Positions 17,217 through 24,355 of a stretch of 64,000 bases of DNA are shown here, piece after piece (the stretch's first letter is position 1; every line of letters starts with the position of its first letter). The stretch covers positions 17,044 through 81,043 of the forward strand of contig DDVH01000004.1 of assembly GCA_002345215.1 (NCBI GenBank). The letters run 5' to 3'. The notes beneath the pieces were generated by a model. The model did not search any database and was not told the origin of the DNA. It saw only the letters and a program-made list of their open reading frames with translations. The position numbers and the translations under genes are program-made. Source of the stretch: Anaerolineales bacterium UBA2317. GTDB lineage: Bacteria > Chloroflexota > Anaerolineae > Anaerolineales > Villigracilaceae.

Positions 17217-17801
17217 CTATTTGATTTTATATCGCATAATAATTTGTGTTTCAGAAGCACGACCTGCTTCAACAAAACCTGCTTCACGGTATGCAGAAGC
17301 AATTCCCATATAGCCCGCGTAACTATTTAATTTTTGACCTGCTAATTTTTCAGATTGCATATCAATTGGATAACCCTCAATAATTTTTGCGCCTTTTGTC
17401 TGCGCGTAATTCACTGCCCCTTTTATCATCTCCGTCATCAAACCTTGTTTTCTTGCAGATTTATCAACAAAAAAACAAACAATAGACCATACAGGCTGGT
17501 CATCTACTCTTTTTAATATTCTTGAATTTTCAAGTGCAATATAATTTTCACGTGCACCTACCGAACACCACCCCACAGGTATTTTATTTAAGTAAGTTAT
17601 CAAACCAGGCTCTTCTTTTTTATCAGCCATTTGTTTTAAAATTTCTTGTGTGCCTTTCCCCTTTAACTTTTTGAAATCGCCACGCTCCAAACGCCAAAAC
17701 ATACACCAACAGCCTGCATATCCACCATTTTCTCCAAACAAAGTAACTGCATCTTTCCAGCGTTCTTTTGTAAGTGGCTTTATTTCGATTTTTTGAGTCA
17801 T
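17217..17801 (-). CDS. GNAT family N-acetyltransferase
   Basis: 194 residues. The acetyl-CoA loop region reads FVDKSARKQGLMTEMIKGAVNYA (a degenerate Q/RxxGxG/A), followed by KIIEGYPID and a C-terminal GYMGIASAYREAGFVEAG strand pair. An early CWCMFWRLERGDF segment is typical of one GNAT subgroup. It transfers acetyl to an unknown amine. AAGGAG lies upstream of the ATG. It is first gene of a pair with a dienelactone hydrolase. Confidence 0.85.
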   Translation of the reverse strand: MTQKIEIKPLTKERWKDAVTLFGENGGYAGCWCMFWRLERGDFKKLKGKGTQEILKQMADKKEEPGLITYLNKIPVGWCSVGARENYIALENSRILKRVDDQPVWSIVCFFVDKSARKQGLMTEMIKGAVNYAQTKGAKIIEGYPIDMQSEKLAGQKLNSYAGYMGIASAYREAGFVEAGRASETQIIMRYKIK

Positions 17802-17818
17802 AGAAACTCCTTATTTTT

Positions 17819-17847
17819 ATTGTAAAGGAACAAATGTTCTATGTCAA
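17819..17847 (-). promoter_or_regulatory. promoter with GAAC-N4-GTTC box (copy A)
   Basis: On the minus strand, TTGACA (17842-17847), 17 bp, TACAAT (17819-17824). Within the spacer lies GAAC-ATTT-GTTC (17828-17839), a perfect inverted repeat equal to the Gram-positive LexA/DinR consensus. Three other promoters in the window share it. Confidence 0.75.
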
Positions 17848-17850
17848 TAC

Positions 17851-17879
17851 AAAATAAAAAGGCGATTCAAAATCGCCTT
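17851..17879 (-). terminator. terminator of the E1-E2-methyltransferase operon
   Basis: AAGGCGATT (17859-17867) pairs with AATCGCCTT (17871-17879), followed on the minus strand by a TTTTATTTT tail. It is placed just after the stop at 17886. Confidence 0.85.
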
Positions 17880-17885
17880 GATGAT

Positions 17886-18350
17886 TTACAACCACCGCCT
17901 CACTCTTGACTTATAGTTGGTGTACTGTTCTCCAAACTTTTTCTCCAAGTAGGCCTCTTCATGCTCAATGACAAGTTTATTGAAGCAGATTATTAAAACT
18001 GGTGAAAGAATTAAACCCCAATAGGTGCCTGAATATAATGGGAAGCCAATCAACATCAATACAAAACCAACATAGATAGGATTTCTTGATAATCGAAAAA
18101 TTCCCGATGAAATGATATTGCTCACAGAACCATGTGGGTTGACGGTTGTCTTTGCTTTCATAAATTCTCGAATTGCAAAAAATGGCAAGAGAAACCCGAT
18201 GATTGCAATGGCGAATCCAAGATATCTTAACCACTGCATAGAAAATTGAAGTGGAATTAACCAATTGGTTAAATAAGCAAGGAAAATAAAAATAAAAGTT
18301 AATACTGGCGGATGAATCTTTACATCGGCATGGTCTTTATGTTCGCTCAT
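17886..18350 (-). CDS. isoprenylcysteine carboxyl methyltransferase-like membrane protein
   Basis: 154 residues and about four hydrophobic helices. The conserved methyltransferase core reads SSGIFRLSRNPIYVGFVLMLIG, with EHEEAYLEKKFGEQYTNYKSRVRRWL at the end, as in bacterial ICMT/PEMT-like proteins. It probably uses S-adenosylmethionine to methylate a lipid-soluble substrate; bacteria lack prenylated CaaX proteins, so the target is unknown. It starts 3 bp after the E2 gene and is the last gene of the operon. Confidence 0.85.
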   Translation of the reverse strand: MSEHKDHADVKIHPPVLTFIFIFLAYLTNWLIPLQFSMQWLRYLGFAIAIIGFLLPFFAIREFMKAKTTVNPHGSVSNIISSGIFRLSRNPIYVGFVLMLIGFPLYSGTYWGLILSPVLIICFNKLVIEHEEAYLEKKFGEQYTNYKSRVRRWL

Positions 18351-18353
18351 TTG

Positions 18354-19586
18354 TTAACTCCAATTTTCCAAAGTTTCTTTAACTTTTGCCAAAAACCAAT
18401 CTGCAGATGCGCCATCCAAAATGCGATGGTCAAATACAAACGACATATACACCATCGGACGAATTGCAATTGCATCGTCAATCACCACAACGCGTTTTTG
18501 CATTGCACCGATTCCTAAAATCCCAGACTGTGGTTGATTAATCACAGGAAATGCAAACAAGGAACCACTTGTGCCATGATTGGTTAAAGTAAACGTCCCA
18601 CCTTTGACATCATCAGGTTGTAATTTTTTATTTCTTGCACGATTCGCCAAATCATTGACAGCCCGCGCCATTGCCAGCAAAGATAAATCATCTGCGTTCT
18701 TGATGACAGGCACAATCAAGCCGTCTTCACCCAATGAAACTGCCATGCCTAGATTTACATTTTTATGAACAATGATGCCTTCATCACTCCATGATGAATT
18801 GGTCATGGGGTAGGCTTTGAGTCCTGCCACAATTGCGGACATAAAATATGCAGTGAATGTGAGGTTGACTCCATCGCGTTCAAATTGTGATTTGTTTGCA
18901 GAACGATGTTTGGATACTTTGCTCATATCCGCTTCCATTACGGTCAATACATGTGGCGATGTATGTTTTGACTCAACCATGTGTTGTGCAATCGATTTGC
19001 GAATCGGTGTATGTTTTATTAAAGTTCCATGTTGTGATGTAGAGATTGGAGATTGGAGATTAGAGACTGTCTTTCCTCTTTCTTCTTTCCACTTTCCACT
19101 TTCTACAAAATTCAATACATCATTCTTCGTAATTCTTCCATTCAATCCCGTACCTTGTACTTGACTCAAATTGATTCCATGCTCAGCCGCAACTTTTGCT
19201 ACGACGGGGGAGATGAAACCTATTTCTTTGTTCGTAGTTGGTTGTTGATAGTTGGTGGTTGGTTGTGATGATTGAATCGATTTCGGGTTTTCAGTTTTTT
19301 CTTCTTTTTTGCTATCAACTGTCAACTGTGAACTATCAACTGATTCTCCAGCCACACCAATAATTGCAAGCAACTCACCAACTTTCCCAACCTGACCTTC
19401 TTGCGCAATAATTTTCAAAACCACGCCCGAAGCAGGTGCAGGAATTTCAGTATCTACTTTATCTGTATTAACTTCAAGCAAAGGCTCTAACTCTTTAATC
19501 GAGTCACCTTCTTGCTTGAGCCATTTTGTCACAGTGACTTCATCCACACCTTCGCCTAATCTAGGTACAAATACTTTTGTCGCCAT
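18354..19586 (-). CDS. 2-oxoacid dehydrogenase E2 (dihydrolipoamide acyltransferase)
   Basis: 410 residues. Lipoyl domain with the modified lysine in EVNTDKVDTEI (about 37-47), peripheral-subunit-binding domain FISPVVAKVAAEHGINLSQ (about 119-137), and the catalytic core ending in FVFDHRILDGASADWFL with the active-site His. It moves the acyl group from E1 to CoA; pyruvate and branched-chain substrates are both possible. The linkers between domains are built largely from heptamer arrays (19313-19340, 19234-19268, 19042-19104). E1 lies upstream, with a small four-helix-bundle gene in between. Confidence 0.93.
   Translation of the reverse strand: MATKVFVPRLGEGVDEVTVTKWLKQEGDSIKELEPLLEVNTDKVDTEIPAPASGVVLKIIAQEGQVGKVGELLAIIGVAGESVDSSQLTVDSKKEEKTENPKSIQSSQPTTNYQQPTTNKEIGFISPVVAKVAAEHGINLSQVQGTGLNGRITKNDVLNFVESGKWKEERGKTVSNLQSPISTSQHGTLIKHTPIRKSIAQHMVESKHTSPHVLTVMEADMSKVSKHRSANKSQFERDGVNLTFTAYFMSAIVAGLKAYPMTNSSWSDEGIIVHKNVNLGMAVSLGEDGLIVPVIKNADDLSLLAMARAVNDLANRARNKKLQPDDVKGGTFTLTNHGTSGSLFAFPVINQPQSGILGIGAMQKRVVVIDDAIAIRPMVYMSFVFDHRILDGASADWFLAKVKETLENWS
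19042..19104 (-). repeat. heptamer arrays in E2, between the E3/E1-binding domain and catalytic core
   Basis: Nine consecutive 7-mers, 63 bp: four GAGATTG-type units (19042-19069) followed by five TCTTTCC/ACTTTCC-type units (19070-19104). The total is divisible by three and encodes a 21-residue linker. The right part shares 25 identical bases with copA 645-669. Confidence 0.85.
19234..19268 (-). repeat. heptamer array in E2, inner-linker copy (5 units GTAGTTG-type)
   Basis: Units GTAGTTG, GTTGTTG, ATAGTTG, GTGGTTG, GTTGTGA. On the coding strand they give a QPTTNYQQPTTN-like Gln/Thr/Asn-rich linker just before the peripheral-subunit-binding domain. Confidence 0.8.
19313..19340 (-). repeat. 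heptamer array in E2, after the lipoyl domain (4 units TATCAAC-type)
   Basis: Units TATCAAC, TGTCAAC, TGTGAAC, TATCAAC; coding strand gives a VDSSQLTVDS-like linker after the lipoyl domain. Confidence 0.8.
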
Positions 19587-19593
19587 TTTCTCT

Positions 19594-19628
19594 CCAGTTG
19601 GTTGTTATCGGTTGGTAGTTGATGGCAG
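19594..19628. repeat. heptamer array at the four-helix-bundle / E2 junction (left flank)
   Basis: CCAGTTG, GTTGTTA, TCGGTTG, GTAGTTG, ATGGCAG. It covers the stop of the four-helix-bundle gene, so its last residues (LPSTTNR) come from the array. It is the imperfect reverse complement of the array at 20002-20029 on the other side of that gene. Confidence 0.75.
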
Positions 19629-19991
19629 TGTATTGATTAATGCATAAAGTTTTTTACGCAAATTTTGAATCTGCTCATCCATTGGGTCAATATCTTCTTT
19701 TCTCAAATATCCAAACTCTTGGGCTAAAACTAATTGTGTATCCACTTCTGCTAGCGAGCCAAGTGCAATATGTAAAAATCTCTTGAAATCACCAGGCGAT
19801 TTTCTTGCCTGACCTTCTGCAATATTGGATGGAACTGAAACTGCGGCACGACGAAGTTGGTCTGCTAATGCGTAAATTTCTTGCTTTGGAAATTTACCCG
19901 TTAATTCATAAACCTGTTTAGCAATTTTTATTGCTTCTTGCCAAACAATTAACTCGCGATAATTTCTTGCGGCAACTTTCTCTTTTTCCAT
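19605..19991 (-). CDS. four-helix bundle protein (23S rRNA IVP family)
   Basis: 128 residues. The S23/IVP-type pattern is unmistakable: YRELIVWQEAIKIAKQVYEL, LADQLRRAAVSVPSNIAEG (about 46-64) and FLHIALGSLAEVDTQL. The family was first seen inside 23S rRNA intervening sequences but also occurs as free genes; its function is unknown. Here it sits between the E1 and E2 genes, an unusual place, and is bracketed by inverted heptamer arrays (19594-19628 and 20002-20029). That looks like a cassette that entered an existing operon. Confidence 0.88.
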   Translation of the reverse strand: MEKEKVAARNYRELIVWQEAIKIAKQVYELTGKFPKQEIYALADQLRRAAVSVPSNIAEGQARKSPGDFKRFLHIALGSLAEVDTQLVLAQEFGYLRKEDIDPMDEQIQNLRKKLYALINTLPSTTNR

Positions 19992-20001
19992 AATTCCTCG
20001 C

Positions 20002-20029
20002 TATCAACCGTCAACTACCAACTATCAAC
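20002..20029. repeat. heptamer array at the E1 / four-helix-bundle junction (right flank)
   Basis: TATCAAC, CGTCAAC, TACCAAC, TATCAAC. It overlaps the stop of the E1 gene (20025-20027) and is inverted relative to the array at 19594-19628. Confidence 0.75.
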
Positions 20030-22418
20030 CAATTGGCGGATACGCCGAAGGATCTACTTCATGCATGATTTCATAAATAGCATCAAACACTGTTTCAGCA
20101 TTTGGCTTAGACCAATAATCGCCATCACTTCCATAAGCAGGGCGGTGAGCTTTTGCAGAAAGAGTCTTCGCAGGAGAATCTAAATAGAAATAACCACCTT
20201 GCTTTTCGATGACTTCTTGCATCATATAAGCAGTCGTGCCGCCCGGAACATCTTCATCTACAAACAAAACACGATTCGTTTTCTTAAGTGATTCAACGAT
20301 TTTTCCATGAATATCAAATGGAAGTAAAGATTGCACATCAATCACTTCAATATCAACTCCAACCTTTGATAGTTTTTCTGCGGCATCTAAAACAATTCTG
20401 CAACATGCGCCGTACGTGACAACCGTTACATCTTTACCTTCGCGAATGATTTCAGGCACGCCCAATGGAACAGTAATCTCGCCAATGTTTTCAGGCAAGC
20501 GTTCTTTGACGCGATAACCATTCAAAACTTCCACAACAATGGCAGGTTCATCGGCTTTCAACAATGTATTGTAAAAACCTGCGGCACGAGTCATATCACG
20601 CGGAACTAATAAATACATGCCGCGAATTAAATTTAATAAACCAGACATCGGCGAGCCTGCGTGCCAAACACCTTCGAGTCTATGACCACGCGTACGAATA
20701 ATCACTGGAGATTTTTGTCCGCCTGCCGTGCGCCAATGTAAAGTAGCAAGATCATCACTCATCGTTTGGATGGCATACAAAACATAATCAAGATATTGAA
20801 TCTCAGCGATGGGACGAAGTCCACGCAATGCCATGCCAATTGCCTGACCTAAAATTGTTGTTTCGCGAATGCCCGTATCACTCACACGCAACTCGCCATA
20901 TTTTTCTTGCATGCCTTTGAAACCTTGATTCACATCGCCTAGTTTCCCAACATCTTCACCAAATGCAATCAAGCGCGGCTCACGCGCCAATGCTTTATCA
21001 AATGCGGCATTGACCACTTCAAAGCCAAACATCGTTGGCGAAGAATCTGAGTACACAGGTTTGCATTCTTCTATTTTCAATGCTGTGCCCGAATACAAAT
21101 GCGAACCGTATCTATCTTCATTTATTTTTTCTTGTTCAAATTTCCATGCCGATAAAATTTGTTTACTTGGATATGACTCATCATGCAAGATTCTTAACGC
21201 TTCATGCGCAAAGACGTGAACATCCCGCCTCGTATACGACGGGAGATTTGACAGCCTATCTTTCAACATTCGCAACTCTGATGCATGTTTAGATGATGTT
21301 GCAATTTCGTCGAGCATGTCCATCACTTGATTGCGTTCTTCTGTAATAGGGGAGAGATACGCATCCCACGCCGCTTTGCGGAATCCTTCTACAAGTTCGT
21401 AATCTGCTTTTTCCGCTGAATCAAGTTCCCCCGAAGTAAAGAGGCGTTCGCTAATCATCCACTCACGCATCTTTTTGAGTCCATCAAATTCTTCTTCCCA
21501 CTTGAGTCGCTCAGCAGATTTATATCGTTCGTGACTTCCTGATGTTGAATGACCTTGTGGTTGAGTCACATCAGTGACATGCACCAAAGCAGGGATATGA
21601 TGTTCACGCGCGGCATCTGTTGCGTTTTGATACGTTTCAACGAGTGCGGGATAGTCCCATGCAGGCACAGAATACAAATTGAAACCCGAATCATTTTCGC
21701 GTTCGAAGCCTTTTAATAACTTGCCAACATTGCCTTTGGTCATTTGATATTCATTGGAAACAGAAATTCCATAACCATCATCATAAATTGAAATGACAGC
21801 AGGTGCTTTCAATACACCAATTGCATTGACTGATTCCCAAAACAAACCTTCAGCCGTAGATGCGTTGCCGATGCTGACAAATGTAACTTCATCACCATTG
21901 TTTGAAAAATCTTTTTGATCTTGCAATTCTTTAATATGACGATATAAAACAGATGCGTAAGCCAGCCCAACACTGCGTGGCATTTGCGCGGCGGTTGGAG
22001 AAATATCTGAAGTTGTATTGTAAAGTTGAGTTTGTGGTCGCCACGAACCGTTTGGATATAACAAACGCGTAGCGAAGTGAGAATTCATTTGTCTGCCCGC
22101 ACTGGCTGGGTCATACGTTACATCTGCATGTGCATAAAGTTGTGCAAAAAATTCTTGAATGCTCATTGATTCCAACATGAACATCCAAGTTTGATCACGA
22201 TAATATCCTGAACGCCAATCACCTTTTTTAAAGGCTCGTGCTATGGCGAGTTGGGCGATTTCTTTTCCATCGCCAAAAATTCCAAATTTTGCTTTGCCAC
22301 TTAAAACTTCTCTCCGCCCTATGATGCTTGCCTGACGCGATTGATACGCCAGGCGATAATCTTTTAGTATTTCTTCTTTCTCGAGGGGAAGTGCAACAGA
22401 ACCCTTCTTTTTGGGCAT
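20025..22418 (-). CDS. 2-oxoacid dehydrogenase E1, fused alpha and beta subunits
   Basis: 797 residues. The first half is E1-alpha-like, with the thiamine diphosphate site around FVSIGNASTAEGLFWESVNA (GxAxxxEG...N), SGSHERYKS and the phosphorylation-loop region. The second half, from about residue 450, is E1-beta-like with FGFEVVNAAFDKAL, FGEDVGKLGDVNQGF and HRPAYGSDG. Fused E1s decarboxylate pyruvate or branched-chain 2-oxoacids and load the acyl group on E2. It heads the operon and diverges from an aminotransferase gene across 45 bp. Substrate is not decidable from sequence. Confidence 0.93.
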   Translation of the reverse strand: MPKKKGSVALPLEKEEILKDYRLAYQSRQASIIGRREVLSGKAKFGIFGDGKEIAQLAIARAFKKGDWRSGYYRDQTWMFMLESMSIQEFFAQLYAHADVTYDPASAGRQMNSHFATRLLYPNGSWRPQTQLYNTTSDISPTAAQMPRSVGLAYASVLYRHIKELQDQKDFSNNGDEVTFVSIGNASTAEGLFWESVNAIGVLKAPAVISIYDDGYGISVSNEYQMTKGNVGKLLKGFERENDSGFNLYSVPAWDYPALVETYQNATDAAREHHIPALVHVTDVTQPQGHSTSGSHERYKSAERLKWEEEFDGLKKMREWMISERLFTSGELDSAEKADYELVEGFRKAAWDAYLSPITEERNQVMDMLDEIATSSKHASELRMLKDRLSNLPSYTRRDVHVFAHEALRILHDESYPSKQILSAWKFEQEKINEDRYGSHLYSGTALKIEECKPVYSDSSPTMFGFEVVNAAFDKALAREPRLIAFGEDVGKLGDVNQGFKGMQEKYGELRVSDTGIRETTILGQAIGMALRGLRPIAEIQYLDYVLYAIQTMSDDLATLHWRTAGGQKSPVIIRTRGHRLEGVWHAGSPMSGLLNLIRGMYLLVPRDMTRAAGFYNTLLKADEPAIVVEVLNGYRVKERLPENIGEITVPLGVPEIIREGKDVTVVTYGACCRIVLDAAEKLSKVGVDIEVIDVQSLLPFDIHGKIVESLKKTNRVLFVDEDVPGGTTAYMMQEVIEKQGGYFYLDSPAKTLSAKAHRPAYGSDGDYWSKPNAETVFDAIYEIMHEVDPSAYPPIG

Positions 22419-22463
22419 GTATCTCTCCTGAGGTTATTTATTGTAAGTAGATTATAACAAAGG

Positions 22464-23621
22464 ATGAAAAAAGAATATTCAAGTAAAATTTTGCACATGA
22501 AATTACAAACCGCACAAATCCAAGTTCCAGAAAATTTTATAGACCTCGGCAGAGGCGACCCAGGGCTAGATTTACTTCCGTTAAATTTGCTTCATTCCGC
22601 CGCGCAGGATCGTTTGAGTCAAGGCGATAACGAATTTTTGCAATACGGCACCGAGCAAGGTGATGGATATTTCCGCACGGCACTTGCCAACTTTTTATCT
22701 CAAAAATATAACTTCACGGTTGATATCCAAACTTTGTTTGTCACTTCGGGCATTTCTGCTGGATTAGATTTAATTTGTACTTTGTTCACAAAACCAGGTG
22801 ATACGATTTTTGTTGAAGAACCTTCTTACTTTCTTGCATTAAAAATTTTTGCAGACCATGGATTAAAAGTCGCTTCGCTTCCTACCGATGAACATGGTTT
22901 GGTCGTGGACGCATTATCTCAAGCCTTGAAAGAATCTAAACCAAAATTTGTATATGTCATTCCTACATTTCAAAACCCCGGCGGGCGGACGTTGAGTCAA
23001 GAACGGCGTGAGCAATTGGTGTCACTTGCTAAAGAACATGATTTTTTAATTATTGCTGATGAAGTCTATCAATTCCTCAATTACACACAAGAACCGCCAA
23101 ATTCTTTGGCATCATTTGTTGATTCGGAACATGTGATTTCACTTGGCTCATTCTCAAAGATTTTGGCTCCAGGCTTAAGACTTGGCTGGTTGCAGACTCA
23201 TGCGTCCCTTATGCAAAGAATCGCATCCGCTGGTGTGTTGGACAGCGGCGGTGGAATGAATCCATTTACATCAACCATTATCAGAAACGTCATCGAAACT
23301 GGCGGATTGGAAAAAAATATCGCCGACTTGAATCAAATTTATGAAAAGCGCGTCAAAGCAATGGATGAATTGTTACGAAAACATTTGCCCCAATCTGAAT
23401 TTGCAACTCCACATGGCGGATATTTTTTCTGGGTCAAAATTCCGAATGTAGATATGACCGAATTGAGAAAGAAAGCCAAAGAAAATTTAACGGATATTCG
23501 TCAAGGTGCATTGTTTTCAAGCCAAGATGGACTCAAAGATTATATGCGTTTGAGTATTTCTTTTTATGATGAGAACAAACTAGAAGAAGGGATTATTCGA
23601 TTGAGCCAGTGTATGAAATAA
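22464..23621 (+). CDS. PLP-dependent aminotransferase (2-aminoadipate / MocR-like fold type I)
   Basis: 385 residues. Schiff-base lysine in SLGSFSKILAPGLRLGW (near residue 235), PTFQNPGGRTLS, and IIADEVYQFLNY. It resembles LysN/2-aminoadipate and aromatic aminotransferases and lacks the helix-turn-helix of MocR regulators. The donor is probably glutamate; the acceptor may be an aromatic or branched-chain oxoacid. AAAGG touches the ATG at 22464; an alternative ATG at 22497 lacks an SD but gives a family-length N-terminus. It is divergent from the E1 operon. Confidence 0.85.
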   Translation: MKKEYSSKILHMKLQTAQIQVPENFIDLGRGDPGLDLLPLNLLHSAAQDRLSQGDNEFLQYGTEQGDGYFRTALANFLSQKYNFTVDIQTLFVTSGISAGLDLICTLFTKPGDTIFVEEPSYFLALKIFADHGLKVASLPTDEHGLVVDALSQALKESKPKFVYVIPTFQNPGGRTLSQERREQLVSLAKEHDFLIIADEVYQFLNYTQEPPNSLASFVDSEHVISLGSFSKILAPGLRLGWLQTHASLMQRIASAGVLDSGGGMNPFTSTIIRNVIETGGLEKNIADLNQIYEKRVKAMDELLRKHLPQSEFATPHGGYFFWVKIPNVDMTELRKKAKENLTDIRQGALFSSQDGLKDYMRLSISFYDENKLEEGIIRLSQCMK

Positions 23622-23978
23622 TTATTCTTGATTTATTTGCAACCATTTAAGCGCAGGGTCTATTTTTGTAAAGACGCTTAATGTAGAGCCACGATTCACA
23701 GCAACATTTTCGACTAAAAAATTAACCTGATTTTCTTTAGCCACAGCAGCTACTTGAACACCTCGCTCCCAAGTATTTGCGATTTCCAACCCAATTTTAT
23801 AGCGGTCAAGGATATTAAAATCACCATTCATATTTGTCAGATCCACTAATACTTTATTCAAATTTTCTTTTTTACAATGCACAGCAATTTGGTGAACTGC
23901 TTCTCTTAACATCTCAAAAGAATACAATTCATGTACCTCGACCAATAAATACATCCGCTTGTTAGTATAAGTAGGCAT
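23622..23978 (-). CDS. STAS/SpoIIAA-like protein, paralogue 2
   Basis: 118 residues. Alternating strands and helices, with KVLVDLTNMNGDFNILDRYKIGLEIAN in the central part, like the SpoIIAA/STAS-SEC14 fold. It is clearly related to the adjacent upstream gene: shared CKKEN...K.L.DL, DR.++G, and ENVAVNRG near the C-terminus. No kinase or transporter partner lies nearby. It may bind a lipid or nucleotide or scaffold a complex; function unknown. It shares a transcript with the FeS menaquinone reductase gene. Confidence 0.65.
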   Translation of the reverse strand: MPTYTNKRMYLLVEVHELYSFEMLREAVHQIAVHCKKENLNKVLVDLTNMNGDFNILDRYKIGLEIANTWERGVQVAAVAKENQVNFLVENVAVNRGSTLSVFTKIDPALKWLQINQE

Positions 23979-23998
23979 CTTAGTCTATCAAATAGTAA

Positions 23999-24346
23999 TT
24001 ATTCATCAAGCCAGCGTTTGGCTTCATCCATATCATGGGTGATGCGTGTGGGCAATCCGCGATTGACTGCCACAGTTTCAGCAAAGCGATTGGACTCTAC
24101 TTTTTTATAAACAAGCGCAACTTTTGATAACCCTCTAAAAACACGGACGGCTGTAATTCCAAGCCGAAAGCGGTCCATAAATTTGGGTTCGCCAGTCATC
24201 TCTCTTAAATCAATTAATAACTTTTTCTTATTTTCTTTTTTACAAACATCCGCAATTTCTTCCATTAAAGACATCAAGATATTTACATCGTTTGTCCCAT
24301 CGTAGTAAACGGAAACATATTTATCGAGAACTTCAATGGTTTTCAT
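23999..24346 (-). CDS. STAS/SpoIIAA-like protein, paralogue 1
   Basis: 115 residues, same layout as its downstream neighbour: CKKENKKKLLIDLREMTGE, FMDRFRLGITAVRVF and AETVAVNRG. The gap to the neighbour is 20 bp and to the upstream FeS gene 9 bp, so the three are probably one operon. The tandem pair looks like an old duplication. A role tied to the membrane reductase is possible but not shown. Confidence 0.65.
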   Translation of the reverse strand: MKTIEVLDKYVSVYYDGTNDVNILMSLMEEIADVCKKENKKKLLIDLREMTGEPKFMDRFRLGITAVRVFRGLSKVALVYKKVESNRFAETVAVNRGLPTRITHDMDEAKRWLDE

Positions 24347-24355
24347 GGAAATTGA

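Noticed and set aside
19042..19340. CRISPR-like repetition in the E2 gene
   Set aside because: Units are 7 bp and contiguous, without spacers, and lie in a conserved open frame.
13470..22418. A single lpdA-E2-E1 operon
   Set aside because: Terminators at 14881-14913, 16532-16559 and 17851-17879 and separate promoters divide the region into several transcripts.
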